Origin: Erinaceus europaeus
Taxonomy: Eukaryota > Chordata > Mammalia > Eulipotyphla > Erinaceidae
Direction: 5' to 3'
Assembly (NCBI RefSeq): GCF_950295315.1
Contig: NC_080180.1
Span: 64,179,411-64,243,410 of the forward strand
Length of the DNA stretch: 64,000 nt
Shown here: one piece after another, positions 23,510-36,707 of the stretch
Numbering within the stretch: position 1 is the first letter of the stretch
Layout of the letters: every line of letters starts with the position of its first letter
Made by a program: the position numbers and the translations under genes
Notes under the pieces: model-generated
Database searches by the model: none
The model's input: only the letters and a program-made list of their open reading frames with translations
What the model was told of the DNA's origin: nothing

Positions 23510-24870
23510 CTTTGATGTCCAGCACTCCCTCCCGTGTTCTCGTCCTCCTCTTTATTTTGCTCTGTTTTACATGGAGAGTTTAAATTTTCCCTTCATAATG
23601 AGTAGTGCAGGGGAGTTGCAGTACACCACAGGATAGACTCAGATAATGTAAAAAAGATCCCACCCTGTAGTGAGAGAGAGAGAGCAATCCCCCCCTCACT
23701 GTCTTCATGTGCAGCAAATAAATAAAGAGCATCTTGTCCTCTGTAGGATAACCACAGTAGAGCTATGATCTGTATTTTATTTATTTAAAATGTTTCCAAG
23801 TTCCTGAGTAGACATCTTACTTGGAAATGCATTCTATGGAAATGAAATAAATGGAAAAATCACCCGATTAAATAATTACACTGTAAAACGTCAGATGGAA
23901 GGAGTGCTTGTGAGGTGGCATAAAACCAATAGCATTCCAAGCACACAAAGATTCTAAGTGACCAAGTGACAACAGTTATAAAGTTCTAACAATGGATGAC
24001 AAATAGATTTTCTTTACCAGGACACTTCTATTCATATGGGGAAGGCGAAAAAAGACTTCAGAAATTCAGCCAAACAATAGTGGTGACTAAAATATAACAC
24101 CAGAGAGAAGACTCTACTGAGAAAGAAGACAGTAATAACACTGAGGTGGATTTGGCGATCCCAGATTTATACAGTGAATCAGCTCTGTGTACACACGGCC
24201 ATTTTGTGATATATTTCAGAGGTAATACACATTTGCTCAAAAGACCAGGTCTGACAAGTAACCTCGCGTAAATTAACCAGATAATTGCAAGTGATACACT
24301 TTAATGTCTCTCTGAAGTGATATAATTGCTGGAAGAAGGCTATGGCGCATTTTACTTTTCATAATCTAGTTTTCTATGACTAAAAATGTGCAAAAAGCAA
24401 AGAGAGAGAGAGAAAGAGAGAGAGAAAGTACTTTCTCTAAAGGGCTGCCATCTCTCGTGACAAAAGGAACCTAAAAACAGTAATTTCAAAGTTCTTCCTT
24501 TAAATATCCCAGGAGGCAAGGAAAGATCTTATTTAATGATGAGAATAAAGTTCTTGATAGCTTACAGATGCTTTGAATGTGAAATTTCCAAAACCAGCTT
24601 CCCCCACATAGTGAAATGGCTCTGTTGTGTATCCAGTTACTGCAAATGGAAACCAGGAAGTGACTCTGGACTTCTTTCTGCCTCCCACCTGCTCTAACTC
24701 TGACTCACTCCCAAGCTTTCTGGGGCTGAGTCACTAGTGACCCTGATCTTCATGTAAGCAGGGGCCAGAGTTGTGCTCCGGAAGCACCCTGGTAAGAGCC
24801 TCCCAGTAGGTCTCCCCACCTACATTACATTCCTTCCACCTTCTTACTCTTGGCTTGAAAACATGTAAAT
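23510..24870. other. Unique intergenic sequence
   Basis: No gene is recognised. An imperfect GAGA run lies near 23670-23690 and another near 24399-24427. Confidence 0.5.
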
Positions 24871-24875
24871 CTCTA

Positions 24876-24958
24876 GGGGCTGGGTGGCGGTACGCTTAGC
24901 TGAACACACGTCACCAAACACAAGGACCCCAGTTTCAAGCCCCCAGTCCCCACCCACG
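24876..24958 (+). mobile_element. SINE head fragment
   Basis: 'ggggctgggtggcggtacgc' begins the fragment, followed by 'acacaaggaccccagtttcaagccccc' and 'gtccccaccc'. It is truncated after the head. Confidence 0.6.
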
Positions 24959-24959
24959 G

Positions 24960-25689
24960 CATCCTCTTTGCCCCTACTGCTGACCTCTGTCAAGCCCAAA
25001 GAAGTTTGGCACATTGCTGTTACAAAAAACGTCAGACTTTATTCGGATCTTGTGACTTTTTTCACCAATTTCATTTTTTGTCCCAGGATCTCGTCCAGGG
25101 AATGCAATGGTTTTGATGACACAGGTGGGGCGTGCTGACTTTCTGAATTATCTTAGTGGTTTCCTCATCGAGGCTGTGTTATCATGAGGGAAATGAAGAG
25201 GAAATATACTTCCTGGGGTCATCGTTGGACAGTCTTTCTTCAGTATTCTGTTGCGACTGGGTTTTACTGTTATTGGGGCTGTTAATCAATACTTTAGCTT
25301 TCCTTCTTGCCTATGTTGATGTTTATTTATGGAAAGGAAATAGCTTTTTCATTCAGCACTTTCTGAAAAATCCCTCCTCTTTGGGATTAAAATTGAGGGT
25401 CCCACGCTCCATTTAAAACTTTTATTGAAAAACTCCAATTCATTTGTGCTCACTCCTTTTGGGCAGCCCTTCAAGTGGAAACGTGGGCTTTTCTTATGGT
25501 GTCAGCATTTGCATCCTGCCACACACCCACTGGCAGGTTCAGCAGAGAGAACAGGTGTGGAACACTAAACAACAGCACCTGTGAGCACATGTCACACAAA
25601 ACCAGGAACAGTTTCCCACAGCTGGACACGAGGTTGAAGACATAGGAGGAATCCCAGAAACTCTATTTACTGTGGAAGCAAAAGTCAGT
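24960..25689. other. Unassigned intergenic sequence
   Basis: Several short open frames occur, but none has a recognisable domain or codon bias. Confidence 0.4.
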
Positions 25690-25703
25690 AAGAAGTTTCT
25701 TCT

Positions 25704-25988
25704 GGGAGTCGGGCTGTAGCGCAGAGGGTTAAGTGCAGGTGGCGCAAAGCACAAGGACCGGCATAAGGATCCCGGTTCCAACCCCGGCTCCCCACCTGCA
25801 GGGGAGTCACTTCACAGGCGGTGAAGCAGGTCTGCAGGTGTCTGTCTTTCTCTCCCACTCTCTGTCTTCCCCTCCTCTCTCCATTTCTCTCTGTCCTATC
25901 CAACAACGACAACAACAATAATAACTACAACAATAAAACAATAAGGGCAACAAAAGGGAATAAATAAATAAAATAAAATAATTTAAAA
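25704..25988 (+). mobile_element. tRNA-derived SINE (subfamily 1), full length with target-site duplication
   Basis: The copy runs from 'gggagtcgggctgtagcgca' through the B-box-like 'ggttccaacccc' and 'gtgaagcaggtctgcaggtgtc' to an AATAAA-rich tail. A perfect 14-bp duplication 'aagaagtttcttct' flanks it (25690-25703 and 25989-26002). It serves as the reference copy in this window. Confidence 0.95.
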
Positions 25989-26004
25989 AAGAAGTTTCTT
26001 CTTA

Positions 26005-28825
26005 GCAAAGAATTCTACTCATCATGTTCTTCTTCCCTCAAAAGAAAAGCCAAAGCAGCTATAGGATATCTGAATTTATTCAGCCAAGCGGTTGCCAAGG
26101 AAGGAGCATATTGTACCGTTAGTGAGGACATCTTGCTGCTTTGGTCTTTTATTGATTGATTTTCTCTCACCTGGGTTATCCCTGAAGTTCTGTGTCTACA
26201 TGGCTGCATTGTTACAAGTGCCTGTTTTCTCTAGTAGAGGCTGAGAGACAGTGAAATAGAAAGGGTTGTGTATCTGTGAGAGGGGGTGTGTTGGCTGGTA
26301 TCACACCTGTTGTGGCCCACCAGGTTAAATGCACATAGTACGAAACCATATCCTCATAATTTCCCTACACTTCTGGATATGGTTAAATAAGTTGCATTTA
26401 ATGTGACCAGTAAACGGATTTATTCTTGAGACGTAATTTATTCATCCACCAGAGCTTACAATATTCAATGGGTTACTTGATAACACATACATTATTTACT
26501 CTACAAATGCAGAGGTAGCGCCAGATAGTAATTTGAAGGATCTGTTAAAAAGGCAGTTGTGACTGCTCTCCCCCGGAATCGTTATAGATACTGCTCATTG
26601 TGTTTCAGTGTTTGCATGGAAAGAATTAAAACAAATGATCTTTACTGCAACATTGCGAGCCAGTGACAGATATTAAATCATCAGAAATAAAACTTAGTTC
26701 AGCATAGTTTTTCCTGAGTTAACATATAAACTTATCTATGTGAGCTTTTACAAAGAAAGTTTAAATTTCAAAAAACATCATTGCAAAAAGTGGTATTAGC
26801 TGTTCCTTGAGAGGAGTGTACCTCTTGCTTCCGTAGCTAGTTTGCTATTGCTTTGACCTCAGAGATGCTGGAAAACATGACATTTGATTCCCTTGATTAC
26901 AGCTTTGATGGCTGAAACTAACTTGCTATTGAAATTCTTTGTTTGATTTCATTAACAAAGTGTCATTGAATGCCAGACTGAATAGTAGAACTCTGTCTGG
27001 TTTTCTCTTTTGGAGAGTTCTGCCCCAGAGTGGAGACCATGACTGTCCACAGAAGAGCACCCTTTCCCCTTTCTGCTAGTGAGCAGAAAGTCCACACTTC
27101 CTGACATCTAGAAAATAAAAGGTAGCAGCTCAAGGATGGAGACTCCCATTTCATTCTGTGTATTAAACATTTTCTTGTAAAGCAATTTAGTCCTGAGATG
27201 CAGGAAAAACCTGGGAGATTGGCACCAAGCTTTTCAGGCTTTCCCATGGGGTAGTACATTTGTTTTTTCATATTAGAAAAGCAACCCAAGTCGTTTTTCC
27301 AATGAATTGCAACTCTCTCTATAAGCCAAAGGAGTCTCAACCTCAATCCTGTTATTCTGCTCTTTTGTTATAAGATGGCTATTTGTGACTTGGCTTTTAA
27401 AAAATGGAGGGCACTAGGTGTGAAGGTTCAGCACTGAGACCCTAATTAATATTTTGATCATGCCTAACTACACAAGGGCAATATTCAGGTCAGCTTCCTC
27501 ACAGTCAGAAGAAATGCCTCTAATCCAATTGGTCACAGGGCAGCTATCACCAAAACCAATTTCTTTATAATTAAAAGGTGTTCCCAGGCACCGTGAAGAC
27601 TTGGAAGTCACCCATGGGCTTGGGGGCTGGGGGGGGGGGGTTCCTCTCCTAGACAGGAACCACACTGAAGCGATTTCTGAAACACACTGATAAGCTTTGC
27701 TTTTGAATTTACATTAAAGAGCCCAGTTGTGCCACCTGTGAGAACAGCTCCCACTTCTTAACTGACCTGTGTCCTGCAGAGATTAAGGACAGAGGCCTCT
27801 AGAAGATTAGCATGTCACCTGGTTTAAGTGATGCCCAATCCATTTTATTAACACCAACTCCATCCTGCACAACAAGTACTTTCTGACTGAGGAGTAATGA
27901 CACTGTGGTAAGCCTCTCCAGATGGGCCCACCATGAGTTTCTGCACAGCAGAGCTGGCTTCTTTAGGCAGAGTCTGAAAATGGAGCCAGCAGTCTTCTTT
28001 AGGTGGTGGTGTGGAGATGCAGGTCTCAGAATTCTAATTCAAACAGTGCTACATTCCTTTCTAATCTTACCCAAGCCTTGCTAGGGTTCGAAAGCATTAA
28101 GTGGCATTCATTGAATTCGGCAGGCTATTACTTTGCATTGTTATGGCTCCTATTGCTTGTGGGTGTTCAATTGTGAAGCCAAACAGGTTTTGATTTGATT
28201 CCTAATTGTTTGTTTGTAGCAACTTGGACCTGGGTCTGTTGCTTCTGTGTAGAGCAGAAAGAGTATCAGCAGTAGGTGAAGAGTCCCCAAGTTTCACTTT
28301 TTATGTTGTTCTAATACAGAGAGTGGTCCGGATTCCACCTGTTAGATTAGCGCTGCATAGAGTTGTGAACTGTCACAGAGTTTGAAGGGTGCCGTTTTGT
28401 CGGAAAGCTGGCATTCTATAACATTGCTGCCAGTTACGGGCACTGCATTTTTACAAGGAAAGAAACCCACGCTAACACCTTGGAAAATAATGCTACCATG
28501 CTTTCTCTTTTGTGTTTGATCTACAACATAAAAGCACTGCATATTCTGAAGTTGAAACAGACCAAAAGGCTGGCTTGCCATGAGGTGATGGGAAGGTTTC
28601 AACAGAGGAAACAAATAATAGCATGAGAACTGTCATCTCCACAGTCTGTACCACTATTTGAGTCCTTTCTGAAATGCATTTATAGGGAGAGGGAAAATGT
28701 GTAGCACCGCAATTTATGATAATCACATTAATTCAAATTATCATGCCTACAAATGCAAACTAGAGTAACAATACTTAAGTGAGGCCTTATGTCTCCATTC
28801 TGATAAAACCCCTCATTATTTCTGA
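26005..28825. other. Unique intergenic sequence
   Basis: No gene or dispersed repeat is recognised over 2.8 kb. A poly-G tract lies near 27631-27640. Open frames up to 127 codons have no family signature. Confidence 0.5.
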
Positions 28826-28829
28826 GTAT

Positions 28830-28919
28830 GCGTGTTACATGCACAAAGACCAGGGTTCAATCCCTGGTCTTCACCTGATGGGGGTTAAGCTCACAAGTGG
28901 TGAAGCGATGTTGTAGGTG

Positions 28920-28962
<43 letters not shown>

Positions 28963-29034
28963 CTCTTTCTTTCCCTCTCAGTTTCTCTGTCTGTCCTATC
29001 AAATAAATCAATAAAATTTCAAAAAAAAAAAAAA
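28830..29034 (+). mobile_element. SINE (subfamily 2) with expanded (TTTC)n
   Basis: 'gtgttacatgcacaaagacc', 'gggttcaatccctgg' and 'gtggtgaagcgatgttgtaggtgtc' are followed by a (TTTC)n run (about 28918-28963) in place of the usual pyrimidine stretch. It ends 'ctatcaaataaatcaataaaa' with a poly-A tail. Confidence 0.85.
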
Positions 29035-29039
29035 GAAAG

Positions 29040-29675
29040 TCCATATAAAAGAATCCTTGGGGGGGGGGAGTAATACAATCATTTCAGTTATTCCTCCTAA
29101 TGGATTATGCGTTTTCTTTGTTTATTGCTTATTTTCCCTTTATTTCATTGATTATTTCAAATATAGAAATCAACCCATACAGTACCTGAGTACCTGAATA
29201 CTTGTAAGTAATTGGGATTCACCACTATTTGCGGTTAAGTTTCATCGCTTAGAACCAGTGCTGACCCGCTGTGGATGGACAAGAACCAGTGAGTTCACCT
29301 GACATAGATCCTTTGCTTGCCTTCTAGTTTAGTCCAGCGTCAGCCCACTATTTCTGGGGAATTTCTCCCGTGAGTTGCAGTGACTCGTGGGTGCTCAAGG
29401 CCACCTGTATGCTGTCATCTGAGGAAATATCCCCTTGCTCCAAGGCATCAGAGTTTTGCCTTATATAAACTCTGTATAGCCAGACAAACTTCACTTTACA
29501 CCTTTAAGACTCAGTTTCCTTGTCTATCAAATTAAAAGTTGTTTCCACTCTTCTGTGGAAATGTCTCATCACTAAGAAGCACTTACTGCCACCCAGGGAA
29601 ACAGAGCAAACCTTGAGTAAGTTGATAAGAGCCAATTATCTGGCTCTCACATGAAAAACACCAATTAATAAATTC
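29040..29675. other. Unique intergenic sequence
   Basis: Nothing is recognised here. Confidence 0.45.
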
Positions 29676-29678
29676 TCA

Positions 29679-29795
29679 GGCGCACACGCAGTAGCTCAGA
29701 TCCATATAAAGTCCCCAGTTCAATCCCGGCATCACCATGCCATAGTGAGGTTCTGGTCCTCTCATAAATAAGTAAACTGGCCTAAAGAGGAAAAA
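29679..29795 (+). mobile_element. SINE, short subfamily
   Basis: A 'gcagtagctcagatccat' head, 'cagttcaatcccggcatcacc' B box and 'ctctcataaataagtaaa' tail, related to the copy at 5.2 kb. Confidence 0.6.
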
Positions 29796-30077
29796 AATCC
29801 ACACAGTCCACTGAAATCATCTTACCAGTCACAAGTCATATAGTGCAACCACCTCCGACATGACCAGGAAGTCTGAGTTTTAGAAAATGTTTTATTTTCC
29901 TTTGGAAGAAAATGTTATAACAGAAAAAAAATGCCAAATAAAGACTGTAGGGAAATTGTTTAGACTTTGTAGACTCCAGCCATGAATTACATGTACATGT
30001 TGCTGTATTTTATGTTGGCTGCCTTGAAGAATATAGTATGTTCAGAATTTGCTGAAAGCCAAGGGCAGTTTCTTTTT

Positions 30078-30447
30078 CCTTTTTATATTTTATTTTATTT
30101 TATTTTTGCTAGTGATTTAATAATGAGGAATAATCTTTAGGATAACAGGGGTACAATTCCATACAGATCCCAACACCAGAGTTCCATGTCCCATCCCCTC
30201 CATTGGAAGCTTCCCTATTCTTCATCTCTCTGGGACTATGGACCAAAATTGTTTATGGGGTGCAGAAGGTGAGAGTTCTGGCTTCTGTAATTGCTGCTTT
30301 GCTGGACATGGACGTTAGCAGATGGATCCATAACTCCCACCCCCAACCTGTTTCTGTGTCTCTGTCTTTCCCTAGTGGGGCAGGACTCTGGAGAGGTGGG
30401 GTTCCAAGACACACTGGTGAGGTCCTCTGCCCAGGGAAGTCAGGATA
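30078..30447 (-). mobile_element. LINE-like retroposon family A, truncated
   Basis: The T-rich start and 'gataacaggggtacaattcc' through 'ggtgaggtcctctgcccagggaag' match the family A order. The tail lies at the left edge on the minus strand. Confidence 0.75.
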
Positions 30448-30544
30448 GCAAAATCCGTTTTCTTATTTTCTCACTCATCCCATCCAGCAGTCCTTATCAA
30501 CCACTTACCAATACTGGCAAATGTTCAGTGCCTGTCATAATGTT

Positions 30545-30851
30545 TGCTGGTTATTACGTTAGGCCCCTGCACTGCTTGATGCTGTGGTCTATTTACATAA
30601 TCATTGTTTTGTCTGAGACCCGCCCTGCCTGCAGGGCATTGGTTTAATCCCTACTTCACTGGTTAGATGGAAGCTTGCTACTTCCGCGTTCGGCCCCCTC
30701 TCCTAGTAACTTCCTTTTTTTCAGACCTGCCACTTCTGCCTTGGAAGGTATAAAGGCCGATTTTTCTCTGATCAATTAATATATTGGATTGCGTTTCCTC
30801 TCAGCCATGAGTTTCTGGTCGTCTCTCTCCCGCCCACAAAGCTAGCCTGGC
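30545..30851 (+). mobile_element. Solo LTR related to the 12.4-kb ERV
   Basis: It begins 'tgctggttattacg', has a TATA-like 'ggtataaagg' near 30747 and ends 'gccatgagtttctggtcgtctctctcccgcccacaaagctagcctggc', parallel to the LTR end at 12.8 kb. Six-base AATGTT copies flank it (30539-30544 and 30852-30857). No internal sequence remains, as after LTR-LTR recombination. The termini are inferred from the duplication, and the terminal CA is not clear. Confidence 0.7.
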
Positions 30852-30859
30852 AATGTTTT

Positions 30860-33115
30860 TATTTCTTTCCGTGCCAGTATTAATGTAGAAATAGTGACTT
30901 GCAGGAGTGTTTTTACCATGCAGGTTGATTGCCACACTTCCTCAAAGTAATCATTAGTACTGTCCACTCTCGTCCAAACCTCCATTTTTCTTTCTCCATG
31001 ACGACTCAAGTCCCCATCTCATGCTTAGTCCTCTTCTGTTCCTCTTGCGGAATTCTCAGATAGGCTGTGACAGACTGTGGTCTACTGAGGGGAGAGAGTG
31101 AAAATCAGACTGTTACTCTGGCATGAGATGCTGGGCATGGTCTCAGGAGAATCCAGCACCCTCCCTGCAGTGCCACCTTGCAGGCCAGTCATTGTGGGTA
31201 CAATCTAACTTTTTCTAGCAATGAGTAAACGTCATTTACAACATATTACATGGTTATTCCTAGCATAAAATGACGTTAGATTATTTTTCCTCTCAGACAC
31301 TTGTCCATTTTATCTATTGGAAAATTACTCTCTTTGTTGCTTGCTTGAGTGTTCTCCAAATTATTCTGAGTCTTAGCTCATGTTTGCTAACTATGTTGTA
31401 GATATCTTTGCAGATACAGATACTTTGAAGTTCACTTTCCTGAGTCTTTTGATGAAGAGAAATACTTAAATGCAATGTATCGGTCTCATACGTAAAGACA
31501 TCTGAAATAAATTTGGGTTACACGATTGACTTGGTTTTAACTGGAAAAAAAAAAGAATCTGTGTAGCCAACTCACCCACCAATTTACTGAGTAAGATGTG
31601 ACCCCACTGATTTATGGAAACACCTGTGACAATCATCTTCCATAAAAATGTGAGCCAGTTTTGTAGACCTTTGCCCCGCCTTTCTCTGTACCTTTACCAA
31701 GTACTTTTAAGCAGATGCAGTTTTTAACCAGCTGAGCCATTTGAAATGAAAATGGCTTTATTCCTTTCCCTCTCCTTCCAGGAATTTGTTGTGGCTCTTG
31801 GCCCATAACTCTTTCCAATTAACTGTAGAATAACGTTGTCGAGTGGGTTCTCCCACTGGTTTGGTTAAATGGCATAGGTCTGAGTCTGAGCATGAGTTTG
31901 CTTGTTTATGGAAGTGCTGCAGTCAACATTCTGTAGAATCAGGGTCCACGTCCCGGAACATGACCACGCACCTGCCCTTTGTCCTGGCTTTCTCTCTCCT
32001 TGCTGCCCCCAGCTGCTGCTTGGCCGAACTGAAGTGTTGGTCCATGATGGCAGGCTCCCAGCCTCTGGATATTTCATTAGGAACCCAATACATCTTTTTA
32101 AAAAGTCTTAGGATACATGAGAAAATATATTATCATTGGTAAAAACTTTCATTTTTAATTTTAATCTTTGAGGACATTTTTGCTGCTTGCAAAGAGCCAA
32201 ATGCAATTTAAAATTACATCTGGTGAAAAAACATGGATATTCATGCTTGGCAATAACTGAGCCATTTAAAGACTCAGTTTTGAGGAATGAGATGAATTTT
32301 TATATGGCCTGTAAACAGCTCTTGCAACAATTCCAAATGTAGCAAAACCCAAAATAGTGTTTAAGAATGGCCACTATACATCAAAGTATTGTATAATGTT
32401 ACAAAGAAACTTTGCTGAATTTCAACTCTCATGTAGACATATTGTTGAACATGATTTTGCATACTCCTGACTACCTAGCAAAGAGACTAGATCAGTTTTT
32501 AACTTTGAATGTCTAATTGTTAATAAATTACCTATGTATTTTTGCAGAGAACATTTCTTTGGCATGTTATGTTGTGAGAAAATATATAAAATGTAAATCT
32601 AAATCTATGAATTGGAGATATTTGCATAATTTCAACCTATAAAAAGGAAAGTGAATTAAATTTCCATATATGAACATAATAGTAATAAAACATTCTTAGA
32701 TAGTTAACTAAGTCATAATTTGTCAAAAAAAATTTCCCTGAGTAACAAGAAATATGAAATAGTGATACTGTGTCCATTAAGCTTCCTCCTTTAACAAAAA
32801 CCAAATGACAGAGTAATTTACTATATTTAATAAAGGGACTGATTATTCAAACAGACTTAGACTGGGTCAAAGAAGACTGGGAAGGCTAAGATGTTACAGT
32901 GGAAAATCCTCACAGTCTGCAAACCTTTTGGCTCAAGAGGAAGGAAGAGGAGGGGGAAAGCTTTCAGAAATCCAGAGCTATAAAGTTTGCCGTAGATTCA
33001 GCCTTGTGGAAGGCTGTTTCTGCTCATTTAAGATCTGGAAGGGGTTACCAGCCTGGGAAAATACATTTCTAGTGCCCCCCGCCTCCCTCCTTCATTCCTC
33101 TCTCCTCTCTCTCCC
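30860..33115. other. Unique intergenic sequence
   Basis: No gene is recognised. A possible very old SINE fragment (purine block then 'ccagcaccctccctgcagtgcc') lies near 31090-31190, too weak to call. Confidence 0.45.
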
Positions 33116-33120
33116 TCTCT

Positions 33121-33322
33121 CTTAATTGATTTAATAATGGTCAACAAGACCATAGGATAAGAGGGGTACAATTCCACACAATTTCCATCACCACCGGCGT
33201 TCCGTATCCCATCCCCTCCATTGGAAGCTTTCCTATTCTTTATCCCTCTGGAAGCATGATCCCATCATCATTATGGGGTGCAGAAGATGGAATGCCTGGC
33301 TTCCGTAATTCTCAATAGATAA
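33121..33322 (-). mobile_element. LINE-like retroposon family A, short copy
   Basis: 'aagaccataggataagaggg' to 'gcctggcttccgtaattctc' corresponds to the last 200 bp of the family A 3' end. A CT-rich run precedes it. Confidence 0.75.
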
Positions 33323-33324
33323 AG

Positions 33325-34490
33325 TCATTCTCAGGAACCCAGAGGGTTTAGGAGTCCTGCTAACTCAGTGCCGAGAGACACACATGCCCGCTCACACACA
33401 GAGTCCTAACCAAGCAGGAACTAGCACTCTGGGACAGGCCCGTAAAGGTGAATTGCATGCAGGCTTTTCCCCTGGCATGCAGCTGTTGCCTGAGTACGAC
33501 TTTGTTCTATTTTTTGTTTATTTGTTTGTTTGTTTAATCTTGGGATGCTATCTGTTACTACCAGGTTACATTTCTTAAGAGAAGCCCCTTGGGAAAAGTA
33601 GTCTGAGTTTGTTCTGATTCTTATTTAGTTCACTTGTCTGGAATCTACTCCAGTCATCCTTGCTCCTGCCTGCCTCTATTCCCAGCACCCTCAGGGTTGC
33701 TCAATTCAGAGACAGTTTTCCAGCATTTGATCTAACTCACTACTCAGCTTTATAGAAAACATCATCACCCTCTGACTATCCATTCCTGGCATTCTCTTTC
33801 CCTGGTAAGGAAATTCATGCAATAATTTTACTCCAACAGATGTCTCCAGACTTCATAAAAGAAATCAGTTCCCAAATGCCATGCTGTCTCTGGACATTAG
33901 TGGCCTGTCCTGCAGGAGATCAGACACAAAAGGACAGCACTTCCATCCAGAGTAGCCTTCACTACAGACGTCAGCCAGTGACTGAGTAGTAGTGCTGAGT
34001 ACTGAGTACTACTCAACTGAGTGCTGAGTGGACAGGGAGATCAAGGGAGTCCTCAGCCCCTCTCTTTGGCAATCCTCATTCTTCCCACAGTAGCTCACCC
34101 AGTAAGCCTCCTTTTGGGCTAAATGCTTATTTTTCATTACAATTTTTTTCTTATTTAAGAGGATTAATGCATATATCACAAAATGAAAAGTTAGGTTTCT
34201 TGGCCCCAGTGCAGAATTCCAACCTTGGAATAAACAGTAGTTTCTGTTTTGCTTCAAGTTTGAGGAAGTTTGCAGATTTCTTTCACCTAAAGCCCCCCAT
34301 TCTCACCAATTCTTTTTGTCTCTACTTGCATACTTATCACTTGTTATTTTTAATGAACTCATTCTTTTTTATGAACTCTGTGCGAATAGGTTGGAGTTGT
34401 TCTACTCTTTTACGTTTCAGTACTTCACATGTATTTTTGAAGAACAAGAATGTTCACTTTTATACAGATGCATTTTTTTGTTAGTATGAG
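33325..34490. other. Unique intergenic sequence
   Basis: Nothing is recognised apart from a short 'gtgctgagtactgagtact' internal duplication near 33990-34030. Confidence 0.45.
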
Positions 34491-34496
34491 AGAAAA

Positions 34497-34602
34497 TCAA
34501 TGTACCACTCTAGATTTTGCAAAGTGCCAGGGATGAAATTCAGGACCCCATGCTCATAGACCCAGCACCCAGGCCACTGTGCCCCCACCCCCAGGCCACA
34601 AA
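34497..34602 (-). mobile_element. SINE fragment
   Basis: 'aagtgccagggatgaaattc', 'caggaccccatgctc' and 'ccactgtgcccccacccc' are in the order of a reverse-oriented type-3 SINE. Confidence 0.45.
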
Positions 34603-34609
34603 CAAAACC

Positions 34610-35232
34610 CAAAATAAATCATTAATATCACTGCAGTATTATTATCTAGTCCATGGTGCGTATGCTTAAAATAAGTCCCATAAGTTGCTAATCAGTTACA
34701 CAAGAAAACAGTAGCATGGGTGTATTGATACTCAAAATATAAAATAAAGAGACATTTGGATATTTATGATTACCCTTTTCTCTACATGAATTTATGTTTA
34801 TGCTTTTGCCTTTAAAATTAGACTACCACACTTAAAGTCTGTTCTGTAGTTACAATTAAACTTATCAGGGTTTGTCTCTATGTTATCTTTAAAAATTAAA
34901 CACCAGTAGGTAGCATTTATTGCACTGAGTATAGTAACTTTATATCTTGTAGGACTTAGATAATGTAGTTCAGTCAGTGGTCATCTGCTTTCTTCTGAGA
35001 ATTTCTCCAAACGTTTTGTTTCCTTGTTTTTATGGTCTTATTAATTCAGTGACTCATATCTTCCTTATGGATTTTTCTGTAACTCCAACATCATCCTTTA
35101 AAAGTAGATAGACATAGATCTGCAGATTTGTACCAGGATCTCTCTTTTTATACATATTATGTCACTTCACTTTCTCAAAAGCTCAGTGATTAAACTCTAA
35201 AGAGGTAGAAACTTGGACCGTTATTTTTCCAG
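34610..35232. other. Unique AT-rich sequence
   Basis: Nothing is recognised. Confidence 0.45.
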
Positions 35233-35233
35233 A

Positions 35234-35257
35234 ATATATATATTTATATAAATACAT

Positions 35258-35321
<64 letters not shown>
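35234..35321. repeat. (AT)n/(AG)n compound microsatellite
   Basis: Imperfect TA repeats pass directly into about 30 bp of GA repeats. Confidence 0.95.
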
Positions 35322-35325
<4 letters not shown>

Positions 35326-35552
35326 AAATGAAGAGTGAAAGAGGGAGGCAGTTAGCATATATGGAACAAATGGATGTATCACATTTGCACTTAGAAGAGT
35401 TGGCACTCTTGTGAGGCTCCAATCTATAACAGGAGCATATCAAGAATGCCCACTCAGGTACCTCCGCTGGGGAGATGAGAAACTGTAAACTGTACATACG
35501 TGACTACTAACATGGTATCAATTATTATTTCTTCCAGTAGAGTAAACATTCT

Positions 35553-35969
35553 TTTTTTAAATTATTTTTTATTTAAGGATAAATTAACAAAACCATAGGG
35601 TAGGAGGGGTACAACTCCACACAATTCCCACCACCCAATCTCCATATCCCACCCCCTCCCCTGATAGCTTTCCCACTCTCTATCCCTCTGGGAGCATGGA
35701 CCCAGGGTCGTTGTGGGTTGCAGAAGGTGGAAGGTCTGGCTTCTGTAATTGCTTCCCCCGCTGAACATGGACGTTGACTGTTCAGTCCATACTCCCACTC
35801 TGCCTCTCTCTTTCCCTAGTAGGGTGAGTCTCTGGGGAAGCTGAGCTCCAGGACACATTGGTGGGGTCTTCAGTCCAGGGAAGCCTGGCTGGCATCCTGA
35901 TGGCATCTGGAACCTGGTGGCTGAAAAGAGAGTTAACATGCAAAGCCAAACAAATTGTTGAGCAATCAT
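35553..35969 (-). mobile_element. LINE-like retroposon family A with target-site duplication
   Basis: The T-rich left edge and 'aaaaccatagggtaggaggg' through 'tggctgaaaagagagttaac' match the family A order. 'agagtaaacattct' at its left edge is matched by 'agagtgaacattct' at its right edge (one mismatch). This fits a 5'-truncated, target-primed insertion. Confidence 0.85.
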
Positions 35970-36245
35970 AGAGTGAACATTCTAAAGAGAAATAGCATTT
36001 GCACCATATCCTTGAGTTCTGAGCCCCTACTCCAAAGAATTATCACTATATGTCTATAAAATTAATGAGTGGTGCATAAGGTTAATTGTCTTAAACTTTC
36101 ATAGCACAGATTCTCAAAGGTGAGGCTTGCACAGAGACATACCCTGAAACAAAAGGTCAGGGAGCCAATGGAAACGGTGCTAAATCAGTACCAAGAGTAG
36201 TGTAAATATCAGTAGACTATATCTCAGGAATCTTGACCATCAACA

Positions 36246-36400
36246 TATCGATTTATTGATTTATTGGTTGATTGATTGAATTTACCAGAGCACTGCTCAG
36301 ATCCAGCTTAGGGTGGTGTGGGGGGATTGAACTTGGGGCTTTGAAGTCTCAAGCATGAGTAGTCCCTGTGCATAACCATTATGCTGTCTCCTCTACCCAA
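36246..36400 (-). mobile_element. Type-3 SINE
   Basis: A (TTGAT)-like start is followed by 'accagagcactgctcagatcc', 'gggggattgaacttggggc', 'ctcaagcatgag' and 'gcataaccattatgctgtctcc'. Confidence 0.75.
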
Positions 36401-36707
36401 CACAGTTTTGAAATATCTCTATGGAAGGTAAATGAAAAAAGCCCTGAGTTTATTTCTGCAGTAGTGATTTGGAAATTTCTAGAACCAAATATTAACTCAT
36501 AAGACAATATTTTCTATTATTTTTAATTCACTATAATTTCTTGCCATGTCTAAAGCATTCAAAATATTTAACTGCCTTATATGGGTAAATTCTTTTGCAA
36601 ATAAATCACTACAGGTAATTGAGCATTGCTTGATGATGATCAATCTATTTTACTTTGGTCCCCTTTCGGTGAAAATATTGTGAAATAAAGTTATGAAAAC
36701 CAGTTCA

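Noticed and set aside
23159..23525. Lys/Glu/Gly/Arg-repeat open frames on the minus strand
   Set aside because: Translation of the (CCTT)n microsatellite.
25704..25790. tRNA gene
   Set aside because: The A/B-box-like sequences belong to the tRNA-derived head of a SINE with tail and target-site duplication.
26963..27346. 127-codon minus-strand open frame
   Set aside because: No family signature; length is within chance expectation for a window of this size.
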